The translations under genes and the position numbers were made by a program. From Nonomuraea aurantiaca (GTDB taxonomy: Bacteria > Actinomycetota > Actinomycetes > Streptosporangiales > Streptosporangiaceae), in the NCBI RefSeq assembly GCF_020215705.1, contig NZ_JAIWNB010000014.1, forward strand, positions 209,203-273,202: 64,000 nucleotides of DNA, written 5' to 3'. How positions within the stretch are numbered: the first letter of the stretch is position 1; every line of letters begins with the position of its first letter. Positions 34,301 through 42,575 of this stretch are shown here, piece by piece. The notes beneath the pieces were generated by a model. It searched no databases, had not been told where the DNA came from, and saw only the letters and a list, made by a program, of their open reading frames with translations.

Positions 34301-34383
34301 GGGCAGGAGTCAGCGCGCCCGCCCACTCTGACCGTCCCGCCCCACTCTGACCGTCCCCGCCCACTCCCCTGACCGTCTAGGGG
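34265..34383. repeat. Nested direct repeat spanning the glycosyltransferase stop codon, with hairpins
   Basis: A 23-bp segment at 34265-34287 recurs exactly at 34306-34328 (offset 41). Within and after it, CCGCCC-ACTC and GACCGTC units recur at 34336-34383. The first copy ends in a CCCTAG-CCGT-CTAGGG hairpin (34287-34302) that contains the TAG stop; the last ends in CCCCT-N8-AGGGG (34366-34383). The hairpins could terminate transcription. Confidence 0.7.
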
Positions 34384-34401
34384 GCGGACCAGGGGTGACG
34401 G

Positions 34402-35277
34402 TCACGCCGACGGTGCCGCGGGGTCGGGCACGAACGTATGGGTGGCGGCCCAGCTGGCCAGCAGGCGGAGTTTGTCCTCGGAGTCGCTGCCGGGTTCGGT
34501 GCCGTAGGCCACCAGGGTGAGATCGTCGGCGGCCAGCGCGAGGGATTCGTAGGTGAGGTGGAGGTCGCCGACCACGGGGTGGTGGAAGGGTTTGGCGCCT
34601 ATGTGGTGCTGGCGGACGTCGTGGCGGGCCCAGCGGGCGCGGAAGTCGTCGCTGCGGGTGGACAGCTCGCCGATCAGGTCGGTGAGGGTCTTGTCGTAGG
34701 GGTCGCGGCCGGCCTGGGCGTGCAGGAGGGCGACGGTGTCGTCGGCGGCGCGGTCCCAGTCGCCCCAGAAGTGGTGGGAGCGGGCGTCGAGGAAGATGTA
34801 CCGGGCGTGGTTGGGGGTGGCGCCGCGGGCGGTGTCGATCATGGGGGCGTACAGGGCGCGGCCGAGGGTGTTGAAGGCCAGGACGTCGCCGCGGCCGTTC
34901 ATGACGAAGGCCGGTGCTTCGGTCATGGCGTCCAGCAGCCGCTGCACGCTGGGCCGCACGGTGTGCGGGACGGCGCGGCGCCGGCGGCGCGGGCCCTGCC
35001 CGGCGGTGCGGGCCAGGTCCTCCAGGTGGGTGCGTTCTTCGTCGTTGAATCGCAGCGCGCGGGCCAGGGCGTCCAGAACGCTGTCGGAGACCCCGGACAG
35101 ATCACCGCGTTCCAGGCGGGAGTAGTACTCCACGCTGACCCCGGCCAGCTGGGCGACCTCGGCGCGGCGCAGGCCGGGCACCCGCCGCCTGCCGGAGGAC
35201 GGCAGCCCGGCCTGCTGCGGGCTGATCCTGGCCCGGCGGGAGGTCAGGAACTCACGGATCTCGCTGCGGTTGTCCAC
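34402..35277 (-). CDS. XRE-type regulator with MmyB-like ligand-binding domain
   Basis: 291 residues. A helix-turn-helix lies at about 33-65 (RRAEVAQLAGVSVEYYSRLERG), followed by the MmyB-like domain (about 105-285) with HHFWGDWDRAADDTV and HPVVGDLHLTYESLAL. This group usually controls a divergent oxidoreductase and may sense a small ligand. It is divergent from the alcohol dehydrogenase at 35508, which fits. GTG start. The effector is unknown. Confidence 0.88.
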   Translation of the reverse strand: MDNRSEIREFLTSRRARISPQQAGLPSSGRRRVPGLRRAEVAQLAGVSVEYYSRLERGDLSGVSDSVLDALARALRFNDEERTHLEDLARTAGQGPRRRRRAVPHTVRPSVQRLLDAMTEAPAFVMNGRGDVLAFNTLGRALYAPMIDTARGATPNHARYIFLDARSHHFWGDWDRAADDTVALLHAQAGRDPYDKTLTDLIGELSTRSDDFRARWARHDVRQHHIGAKPFHHPVVGDLHLTYESLALAADDLTLVAYGTEPGSDSEDKLRLLASWAATHTFVPDPAAPSA

Positions 35278-35507
35278 TTTTCCAGGTTAGGCGGGCTTCC
35301 TTCTGGGAGGGGTGCCCTGTCATTACACCTTTAGACAGTGCCTTCCACCTCGTCTGACCAGCGCCTTTGATGGGTAGTGGCTAGTGCCCCGGCCTGATCA
35401 GAGGGCCCGGCCGGGCTCGCGACGGTTTCGAGCCGCGCCCGCCTGCGGGGGGCCGGCCGTGCGGACAGAGTGTCTGTGCGGCCAGAGAATCTGAAGGAGT
35501 GAAGGTT

Positions 35508-36527
35508 ATGCGTGGTGTGGTGATGCACGCTCCCGGTGACGTTCGAGTGCAGGACCTGGACGACCCAAAGATCATCGAGCCGACAGACGCGATCATCCGC
35601 GTCACGGCGACCTGCGTGTGCGGGTCGGACCTGTGGCCCTATCGCGGCGTCGAGGAGGTCCACGAGCAGCCGATGGGCCACGAGTACGTCGGCGTGGTCG
35701 AACAGGTCGGCAGCGAGGTCAAGACCGTCAAGCCCGGCCAGTTCGTCGTGGGCACGTTCGTCGCCGCCGACGGCACCTGCGAGATCTGCCGCTCGGGCTA
35801 CCCCTCTTCGTGCATCCACCGGGTGTTCGTCGGCCAGGTCGGCACCCAGTCCGAGCGTGCCAGGATCCCCTTCGCCGACGGCACCCTGGTGGCCACGCCC
35901 GGCACCCCCGAGCCCGACCTGATCCCCAGCCTGCTGGCCGCCTCCGACGTCCTGGGCACCGGCTGGTTCGGCGCGGTGGGAGCCGAGGCCGGCCCCGGCA
36001 AGACGGTCGCGGTCGTCGGCGACGGCGCGGTCGGCCTGCTGGCGGTGCTGGCGGCCAAGCAGCTGGGCGCCGAGCGGATCATCGCCATGAGCCGCCACGA
36101 GGCGCGCCAGAAGCTGGCCATCGAGTTCGGCGCCACCGACATCGTCACCGAGCGCGGTGACGAGGGCGTGGCGAAGATCAAGGAACTGACCGGCGGGCTG
36201 GGCGCGCACTCGGTCGTCGAGGCGGTCGGCACCCAGGAATCGATGCGGCAGGCCATCGGCTCCGCCCGCCCGGGTGGTCACGTCTGCTTCGTGGGCGTCA
36301 ACCACGACGTCACCCTCCTCGGGGATGAGCTGTTCTTCGCCCAGGTGCACCTGCTCGGCGGGCCGGCCCCGGTGCACCGGTTCCTGCCCGAGCTGATCCA
36401 GCTGATCTGGGACCGGAAGATCGACCCCGGCAAGGTCTTCGACCTCCAGCTGCCTCTGGAGGAGGCCGCCGACGCCTACAAGGCGATGGACGAGCGCCGC
36501 GCCATCAAGGTGCTCCTGACCGTCTGA
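35508..36527 (+). CDS. Zinc-dependent alcohol dehydrogenase, MDR family
   Basis: 339 residues. Catalytic zinc ligands are in CGSDLWPYRG (about residue 39) and GHEYVG (about 57-62); a cysteine-containing segment CEICRSGYPSSC is a reduced structural-zinc loop. The NAD(P) fold has VVGDGAVGLLAVLAAK. It probably oxidises or reduces a small alcohol/aldehyde in the cytosol. ATG 35508 is chosen because GAAGGAG lies 8 bases before it; an in-frame GTG at 35499 overlaps that SD. Probable target of the divergent MmyB-like regulator. Confidence 0.88.
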   Translation: MRGVVMHAPGDVRVQDLDDPKIIEPTDAIIRVTATCVCGSDLWPYRGVEEVHEQPMGHEYVGVVEQVGSEVKTVKPGQFVVGTFVAADGTCEICRSGYPSSCIHRVFVGQVGTQSERARIPFADGTLVATPGTPEPDLIPSLLAASDVLGTGWFGAVGAEAGPGKTVAVVGDGAVGLLAVLAAKQLGAERIIAMSRHEARQKLAIEFGATDIVTERGDEGVAKIKELTGGLGAHSVVEAVGTQESMRQAIGSARPGGHVCFVGVNHDVTLLGDELFFAQVHLLGGPAPVHRFLPELIQLIWDRKIDPGKVFDLQLPLEEAADAYKAMDERRAIKVLLTV

Positions 36528-36693
36528 TCACTCTGCCACCGGCGCGTCGCCGCGCGGGATGAACGCGATCGTGTCGCCCAGGCTCCGCACAGCTCCTCGA
36601 TGATGCCCTCCGCGTTCTTGCGATTGTCACAACAGAGCAGACGCGATCCGGGCAGGAATGGTCACACGGCTTCCCGGTTGATGTACTGGACTC

Positions 36694-37407
36694 ATGTCTT
36701 CGCATCTGATCCAGGGCCGCACGGTGAGCATGCCCGTCCAGGTGAGAGAGGCCACGGTCTGCAGCGTCATGTATCCCGTACGGGCCGACGCCGCCAGGGC
36801 GGTGATCGCCTACTCGGGGCTGGACGTGGCCGAGGTGTTCCCGGGCAAGGCCATCTGCGTGCTGGTGTTCGTCGATTACCGGGACAGCGATCTGGACGCC
36901 TACCACGAGGTCGGCGTGGCGTTCCTGGTGCGTCCACCGGGCGTGGCGCAATCGGTCGGGCTGAGCGATCTACGGCGGGCCGGGGTGTTCATCCACTGGC
37001 TACCGGTCGATCAGGAGTTCACTTTGGACGCGGGCCGCCGCATCTGGGGCTTTCCGAAGGAGCTGTCCGACATCGACCTGCGGCTCGACTCGGCGTACAA
37101 GCGCTGTGTCCTGCGCAAGGACGGCCGGCTGGTGCTTGACCTGCTGCTCAGACCGGGCCTGCCCGCGCCGGGCGGGGGCGCGCTGGTGCCGCTGGACGCC
37201 TTCACGCACCGGGAGGGCGTGACGCGCCGCGTCCCGTGGTCGGTGACGGCCCGGGGCGTCCGCGTACGGCCCGGCGGCGCGCTGATCCGCCTGGGCAACC
37301 ACCCGATAGCCAAGGAGCTGAGCGAGCTCGGCCTGCCGAAGCGCCCGCTGCTCACCACCACGGTCGCCCACGCCGCCATGACCTTCGGCGACGCGATGGC
37401 CATCTAG
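36694..37407 (+). CDS. Acetoacetate decarboxylase (ADC) family protein
   Basis: 237 residues. The family's Schiff-base lysine region is present in RRIWGFPKELSDI (Lys near 117), within a beta-barrel-like sequence. Members include true acetoacetate decarboxylases and many of unknown function in secondary metabolism. The stop TAG is shared with the convergent ABC ATPase stop through a CTAG (37404-37407). Substrate unknown. Confidence 0.8.
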   Translation: MSSHLIQGRTVSMPVQVREATVCSVMYPVRADAARAVIAYSGLDVAEVFPGKAICVLVFVDYRDSDLDAYHEVGVAFLVRPPGVAQSVGLSDLRRAGVFIHWLPVDQEFTLDAGRRIWGFPKELSDIDLRLDSAYKRCVLRKDGRLVLDLLLRPGLPAPGGGALVPLDAFTHREGVTRRVPWSVTARGVRVRPGGALIRLGNHPIAKELSELGLPKRPLLTTTVAHAAMTFGDAMAI

Positions 37408-38195
37408 GCCCGGGCGCTCCACCGTCCGTCGACGCGGCTGATCCGGACCGGGTGGTCGAAGCACTTGCTCACCAGGTCGGTGGTCAGCACCTCGTCCACG
37501 GGCCCCGACGCCATGCACTCGCCCTCCCGCAGCAGCAGCGCGTGGGTGGTGCTGGCGGGCAGCTCCTCCAGATGATGGGTCACCAGTACGGTGGCCAGCG
37601 CCGGGTGCTCCCGGCGTAGCACGTCGAGACTGGCGAGCAGCTGCTCCCGGGCGGCCAGGTCCAGCCCGGTGGCGGGCTCGTCGAGCAGCAGCAGCCGCGG
37701 CCTGGGCATGAGGGCCCGCGCGATCAGCGCCCGGCCCCGCTCGCCCTGGGACAGGTAGGGCCAGCGCGCCTCGGCCTTGCGCGCCATCCCCATCATCCCG
37801 ATCAGCCGCAGGGCCTGCTCCTCCTGCTCGGCGGTGGGCCTCCATCGAGGGACGAGCTCGATGGTGTTGGTGGCCCCGGTCAGCACGAGTTCGCGCACCC
37901 GGAGGCCGGACTCCAGCGAATGCCGTGGATTGACGTGCCCCAGGAAGGAGCGGAGCTCGCGCATGTCGACCCGGCCGAGCCGATGCCCCAGAACCTCGAC
38001 GACCCCTCGTGTGGGGTGCTTCACGGCCCCCAGGAGGTCGAGCAGCGTGCTCTTCCCGGCCCCGTTGGGCCCCAGCAGGGCCCAGTGCTCGCCCTGGCCG
38101 ACCGTCAGAGAGATCGACCGCAACAGAGAGGTGCCATCGCGCACCACATCGACCTCGACAGCGCGCAGAACTGGCCCACCGGCAACAGGATCCAT
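37404..38195 (-). CDS. ABC transporter ATP-binding protein without a neighbouring permease
   Basis: 263 residues. Walker A GPNGAGKST at 42-50, a signature YLSQGERGRALIARAL, Walker B LLLLDEPA, D-loop GLDLAAR and H-switch VTHHLEE. The nucleotide-binding domain is complete. No membrane partner lies beside it, so it may work with a distant permease or in a non-transport role (it resembles ModF/YlmA-type ATPases). A TAGCCT lies 6 bases before ATG 38195. Convergent with the ADC gene through a shared CTAG. Confidence 0.85.
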   Translation of the reverse strand: MDPVAGGPVLRAVEVDVVRDGTSLLRSISLTVGQGEHWALLGPNGAGKSTLLDLLGAVKHPTRGVVEVLGHRLGRVDMRELRSFLGHVNPRHSLESGLRVRELVLTGATNTIELVPRWRPTAEQEEQALRLIGMMGMARKAEARWPYLSQGERGRALIARALMPRPRLLLLDEPATGLDLAAREQLLASLDVLRREHPALATVLVTHHLEELPASTTHALLLREGECMASGPVDEVLTTDLVSKCFDHPVRISRVDGRWSARA

Positions 38196-38201
38196 CTGCG
38201 C

Positions 38202-38207
38202 AGGCTA
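38202..38207 (-). promoter_or_regulatory. -10 hexamer for leaderless ABC ATPase
   Basis: TAGCCT, 6-base spacer (GCGCAG on the coding strand), ATG 38195. Confidence 0.45.
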
Positions 38208-38254
38208 TCAACAGTCATCAGATGTCTGAGGACTGACCGTGACCTGGCCGGTCC

Positions 38255-39169
38255 TCAGACGATCGGCGGGCGCCCCAGTTTCACCATGCGCCACGCGGTC
38301 TGCCAGGCCATCGGGCGGCGCTCGCCGGCCGGCGTCCGCAACCCTTCGAAGAACCCGGTGAACCACGCCTTGATCGCCACGCCGGACCGGCGCTCCCGGA
38401 TCAGCGTCAGCACCACCCAGTCGAGCAGGTAGAGCGCCGCCAGCGGCCACGGCAGGTTGCGCCGCGCCAGCCACACCCGGTTGCGTGCGTTGAGCCGGTA
38501 GAACTCGGCGTGGCGCGTCGGCGGGACCTGCGGGTGGTACATGACCGTCTCGGCGTCGTACTCGATCCGGTAGCCCTCACCCAGCAGCCGCCAGGCCAGG
38601 TCGGTCTCCTCGTGAGCGTAGAAGAACTGCTCCGGCAGGCCGCCCACCTGGAGGAAGGCCGAGCGGCGGATCGCCGAGGCGCCGCCGAGGAAGGTGGTGA
38701 CCGGTGAGGATCGTTCGGGGTCGCCCGCGCGCAGGCGCGGGACGTGGCGCCGCTGGCCGATGCCGCCGTCGGGGTCCATCACCCGGAAGGAGATGACCGC
38801 GAGGTCGGGCTCGGTGGCGAAGCGGTCGCGGACGTGGGAGACGACCTTCTGGTTGGCGTACCAGCCGTCGTCGTCGAGGAACAGCACGACATCACCGGAG
38901 CACTCCTCGACGCCGCGGTTGCGGCCGGCCGGGATGCCGGTGTTGCGTTCGAGCCGGATCGTCTTCACCGTCGCTGACGAGCCCACGGGTGGCGTCGCCG
39001 ACACCTCGGGCACGTCGGCGCCGTTGCCCACGATCACCACCTCGACGTCGCCGTCGATCTGGTGGAGCGCGGACTCGACCGCCCGGTTCAGCTCCGCGAC
39101 CCGGTTGCCCATGGTGAGGATGACGCACGAGATCTTCAACGGGTCATCGTCCTGACGCGTCGAGAACAC
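38255..39169 (-). CDS. GT2-family glycosyltransferase
   Basis: 304 residues. GT-A fold with ISCVILTMGNR, LERNTGIPAGRNRG and LFLDDDGW (DxD), then a C-terminal EQFFYAHEETDLAWRLL typical of rhamnosyltransferase-like enzymes, and a hydrophobic helix near 240-260. It opens the presumed polyol-phosphate polymer region. Start GTG 39169. The sugar is unknown. The 157-bp gap upstream is AT-rich and carries no gene. Confidence 0.85.
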   Translation of the reverse strand: MFSTRQDDDPLKISCVILTMGNRVAELNRAVESALHQIDGDVEVVIVGNGADVPEVSATPPVGSSATVKTIRLERNTGIPAGRNRGVEECSGDVVLFLDDDGWYANQKVVSHVRDRFATEPDLAVISFRVMDPDGGIGQRRHVPRLRAGDPERSSPVTTFLGGASAIRRSAFLQVGGLPEQFFYAHEETDLAWRLLGEGYRIEYDAETVMYHPQVPPTRHAEFYRLNARNRVWLARRNLPWPLAALYLLDWVVLTLIRERRSGVAIKAWFTGFFEGLRTPAGERRPMAWQTAWRMVKLGRPPIV

Positions 39170-39326
39170 GGGCGGAGCATTCTTTCATGATCACCGAGTC
39201 TGCTGGTATGCATATTTCCTGATATTGGTGGAGCCAAGCGTATCGGAACCGAAGGTGAACCCCCGCCAAACTGCGGACGTCCGATCAATACGACGAGCGA
39301 GGGGCTCCGCCGGTTCCGATGTCTGC

Positions 39327-40094
39327 TCACGCAAGCCGCCTCGATGCCAGGATGCTGACCAGGTGCAGGACGGTCTGCAGGACCGCGGCCACGAAACAGG
39401 CGATCAGCAGCACGCGCGAGGCGAGCAGATCACCCGCGACGGCGTCGATCACCGCGGCGACGACCGCGAGCATGGAAAGCTCGATCGGCTGCACGATCCG
39501 GTGGAACTTCGTCGCCCCCACCACCCGCCGGGCCAGCCCCAGCAGCCCGGAGCGCAACTGCCCCGCGGATGCCTCGGTGGCGGTCGGCAGGCCGCCCTTG
39601 GCCCTGGCCACGTCCACGAGGTCGGTCTCGGCCTTGATGAGGATCGCGCCGAGCGCGGCGGCGACGCCCAGCACGGTGTACCAGTCAGGCAGCACGGCCG
39701 AAGCCCGCCAGCCCAGCCCGATCAGCAGGGCGGCCTCGGTGAAGTAGGCGCCGACGCGGTCGAGGTAGACCCCGACCAGCGAGGTGCGGCCCGTCCAGCG
39801 GGCCAGCTCACCGTCGGAGCAGTCCAGCAGCAGGTAGACCTGTACGAGCAGGGCGGCGCCCACGGCGGCCCACAGGCCCGGCAGGGCCAGCACGATCCCG
39901 GCCACGATCCCGGCCAGCGTCATCACCCAGGTCAGCTGGTTGGGCGTGATGGAGGTCTTGGCCGTCAGCCAGGTGACGTAGATGGACAGCCGGCGCATGT
40001 AGAGCACGCCCGCCCAATGCTCACCGTTTCTGCGCTCGAGGTGTCCGGCGGGCTGGGCGACCCGCCGGATCTCAGCGACCGAAGGCCCGGACAT
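39327..40094 (-). CDS. CDP-alcohol phosphatidyltransferase family membrane protein with altered motif
   Basis: 255 residues, six or so spans. The CDP-alcohol motif D-x2-DG-x2-AR-x8-G-x3-D-x3-D reads DCSDGELARWTGRTSLVG then VYLDRVGA: the first three Asp are intact, but the last, the general base, is replaced by Ala. Activity is therefore uncertain or uses another base. It overlaps the glycerol-1-phosphate dehydrogenase homologue by 23 bases, so the two are co-expressed. It would join a CDP-activated polyol to an alcohol or phosphate acceptor. Confidence 0.85.
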   Translation of the reverse strand: MSGPSVAEIRRVAQPAGHLERRNGEHWAGVLYMRRLSIYVTWLTAKTSITPNQLTWVMTLAGIVAGIVLALPGLWAAVGAALLVQVYLLLDCSDGELARWTGRTSLVGVYLDRVGAYFTEAALLIGLGWRASAVLPDWYTVLGVAAALGAILIKAETDLVDVARAKGGLPTATEASAGQLRSGLLGLARRVVGATKFHRIVQPIELSMLAVVAAVIDAVAGDLLASRVLLIACFVAAVLQTVLHLVSILASRRLA

Positions 40095-41130
40095 AGTCCC
40101 CCACCCGATCGCGGACCTCGGACTCCGACATGCGCAGGTGCTCCAGGATCGTGTAACGGCCGGGACGGGTGGCGGGCGCCAGCGTGACGGCCTCGGCGAA
40201 CTGCTCGCCGCTCAGGCCGATGTCGGCCGGGACGACGGGCAGCTCGTGCTGTCGCAGGCAGTCAGTGACCTGCTTGAGCCGCGCGGCGTCCTCCCTGAGG
40301 AAGAAGCAGAAGGCGGCTCCGATCCCGGCGAGCTCGCCGTGATTGGAGGTGCCGGGGAAGAGCTGATCCACGGCATGAAGGATCTCATGGTCTCCACCAC
40401 TCGCGGGCCGAGACGAGCCGGCGATGACCATCGACATGCCCGACAGAATCAGCGATTCGGCCAGAACGGTCAGGAACGCGTCCGACTCGATGGAGTCGGT
40501 GCGGCCGACCAGCGCCTCGGCCGCCATGCGGGCCATCGAGCAGGCCAGCCCGTCGATGGGCTCGCCGCGCTCCACGTTGCCCAGCTGCCAGTCCTCGATG
40601 GCCGACAGGTTGCTGACCACGTCGCCGACCCCCGACCGGACCAGCGACTCGGGAGCGCTGTGCACGAAGTCGAGATCGACCAGGACCGCCAGCGGCATCG
40701 GCACGCCGAACGTGCCCTTGCCGCCCTCGTACACCAGTGAGGCCGTGGGCGAGCAGATGCCGTCGTGGGACAGGTTCGTGGCCACGGCGACCATCGGGAT
40801 GCCCGCCAGCGAGGCGGCGTATTTGGTCGCGTCGATGGTCCGGCCGCCGCCGACGCCGACGACCACCTCGTAGGCGCCCTTGCGCAGGTCGGCGCCGAGC
40901 GAGACGGCCGCGTCGACCGAGCCGTCGGACACCCTGAACACCTCGGCCTCGCCGAGCGTGGGCGCGATCAGGCCCTCGATGTGGTCGCCCTGCCCCGGGC
41001 CGACGGCGACGGCGACCCGGCCGGAGGTCGCCACCCGGGTGTCGGCCAGTAATGCGCCGAGCTCCGCCACCGCGCCCCGCCTGACCATGATGGCCAGGGG
41101 CGCGGGCAGCATCCGCGCTAGAAGCGGCAT
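40072..41130 (-). CDS. Glycerol-1-phosphate dehydrogenase (AraM/EgsA) family protein
   Basis: 352 residues of the iron-containing alcohol dehydrogenase/dehydroquinate synthase superfamily. NAD site VVGVGGGRTIDATKY; metal ligands in SHDGICSP (Asp), SGGDHEILHAVD (His) and TSNHGELAGIG (His). Family members make sn-glycerol-1-phosphate, the archaeal-type stereoisomer, from dihydroxyacetone phosphate. SD GGAGG overlaps the stop region of the upstream nucleotidyltransferase (gap 10 bases). With CDP-alcohol transferases on each side, it may supply a glycerol phosphate unit to a surface polymer; this is inferred. Confidence 0.85.
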   Translation of the reverse strand: MPLLARMLPAPLAIMVRRGAVAELGALLADTRVATSGRVAVAVGPGQGDHIEGLIAPTLGEAEVFRVSDGSVDAAVSLGADLRKGAYEVVVGVGGGRTIDATKYAASLAGIPMVAVATNLSHDGICSPTASLVYEGGKGTFGVPMPLAVLVDLDFVHSAPESLVRSGVGDVVSNLSAIEDWQLGNVERGEPIDGLACSMARMAAEALVGRTDSIESDAFLTVLAESLILSGMSMVIAGSSRPASGGDHEILHAVDQLFPGTSNHGELAGIGAAFCFFLREDAARLKQVTDCLRQHELPVVPADIGLSGEQFAEAVTLAPATRPGRYTILEHLRMSESEVRDRVGDYVRAFGR

Positions 41131-41140
41131 GCCCGCCTCC

Positions 41141-41872
41141 TCAGTAGCGAACGGCTATGGTACGAGCCTTGGCCAGGTCGTCGTGGTTGTCCACCTCGAC
41201 CCAGTCGACCTCCCCGATGGGCGCGACGTGGATCCGCTCGCCGCGCGCGACCATCTCCTGGTAGCCGTCCTCGTAGTAGAGCTGCGGGTCGCGCTCGAAG
41301 GTGGCCCGCAGCGCGTCGGCCAGGCGCTCGGCGGCGCCGGGGCGGATGAGCGTGGCGCCGATGTACTCGCCGTAGGCGGTGGCCGGGTCCATCAGCTTGG
41401 TGATCCGCTTCAGGTCGTCGCCGTCGAGGGTGACCTTCATCTCCTCATCGGCCAGCCGCTTGACGTTGTCGACCGCGAGCAGGATGTCGCTGGTCTCGGG
41501 CGCCGACAGCAGCGTCTTCTCGACCGAGACGGGGTGCACGGTGTCGCCGTTGACCAGCAGCGCGCCCTGCGCGAAGTAGTCGCGCGCGCACCACAGGGAG
41601 TAGGCGTTGTTCCACTCCTCGGCCTTGTCGTTGTGCACGAGGGTGAGCTTGACGCCGTGCCGCTTCTCCAGCTCGTCCTTCCGCTCGTGTACGGCCTGCG
41701 CCGCGTAACCGACGACGATCACGACCTCGCGCAGGTCCACCTCGGCGAGGTTGCGCAGCGAGATGTCCATGATCGTGGTCTCACCGTCGACCGGCACCAA
41801 TGCCTTCGGCAGCGTGTCGGTGTACGGTCGCAGGCGTCGTCCGGCTCCAGCGGCCAGCACCATTCCCAGCAA
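41141..41872 (-). CDS. Nucleotidyltransferase (sugar/phosphoalcohol cytidylyltransferase type)
   Basis: 243 residues. Intact signature MVLAAGAGRRLRPYTDTLPK with the catalytic Lys, and LVNGDTV for the metal site. The family activates phosphocholine, sugar phosphates or inositol phosphate to CDP or NDP forms. Start is TTG 41872 or ATG 41863. It precedes the G1P dehydrogenase gene by 10 bases, so the pair could make CDP-glycerol of sn-1 configuration for the CDP-alcohol transferases. Substrate inferred. Confidence 0.82.
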   Translation of the reverse strand: MLGMVLAAGAGRRLRPYTDTLPKALVPVDGETTIMDISLRNLAEVDLREVVIVVGYAAQAVHERKDELEKRHGVKLTLVHNDKAEEWNNAYSLWCARDYFAQGALLVNGDTVHPVSVEKTLLSAPETSDILLAVDNVKRLADEEMKVTLDGDDLKRITKLMDPATAYGEYIGATLIRPGAAERLADALRATFERDPQLYYEDGYQEMVARGERIHVAPIGEVDWVEVDNHDDLAKARTIAVRY

Positions 41873-41951
41873 CGTGCACTCCTCAGTCGAGCATCTACTC
41901 CGTAGGACCCAAAGGTTAGTTGGCTTTTGGCCCTCACCGGGTAATCGACCG

Positions 41952-42575
41952 TTAGTCTCGCGTTTCCGTAGCGGTCGCGGCCACCCCTGAGGGAGAGGTG
42001 GCGAGCCAGCAGGTGAGGCTCTCCCACCCGAACAGGACCCACAGATACGCGGCGAGCAGCACGAATCCGCCGGTCACCACGCCCACGATCGCCGACAGCG
42101 AGATCACCATCATCCGCCCCTCCCAGCCCAGCCCGAACGTGCTCAGCCACGGCGGCGGATAGGCGCGCTGGCGCAGCCGGTAGATCAGGTCGTAGTGGTG
42201 GAAGGCCAGCGCGCCGAGCAGCGCGAAGATCAGCACCGGCGGCACGTCGTGGGCGAAGCCGCAGGCCGCGATGAAGGTGTACTCGATCAACCGCAGGATC
42301 GGCGGCACCAGCCAGTCGAGGCGGCCGTCGTGCGGATGGGAGCTGCCCGGCCCGGCCAGCAGCAGCGTCACGGCGGGCGCGAAGACCGCCAGCCCGTCGG
42401 ACCCCGCCACGCCGATCAGCAGCAGCACGCCGATCACGAACGCCCCGGCGATCAACGGGGGCAACGGCGGTAGCTGCCCGGACACGAGCGCGCCCATGCC
42501 GCGCGACAGCGGCCCGTCGTCGCGATAGGCCACGACGTAGCTGCTCGGCACGGGCGCCATCTGCACCGAGGTCAT
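41952..42575 (-). CDS. DUF5941-type membrane protein
   Basis: 207 residues with about five spans. It carries the conserved LDWLVPPILRLIEYTFI, HHYDLIYRLR and GWEGRMMVI segments of DUF5941, which is found beside or fused to CDP-alcohol transferases in actinobacteria. ATG 42575 overlaps the stop of the CDP-alcohol fusion gene by 4 bases (ATGA). The longer open frame upstream is a shadow. A function in the same polymer pathway is inferred. Confidence 0.8.
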   Translation of the reverse strand: MTSVQMAPVPSSYVVAYRDDGPLSRGMGALVSGQLPPLPPLIAGAFVIGVLLLIGVAGSDGLAVFAPAVTLLLAGPGSSHPHDGRLDWLVPPILRLIEYTFIAACGFAHDVPPVLIFALLGALAFHHYDLIYRLRQRAYPPPWLSTFGLGWEGRMMVISLSAIVGVVTGGFVLLAAYLWVLFGWESLTCWLATSPSGVAATATETRD

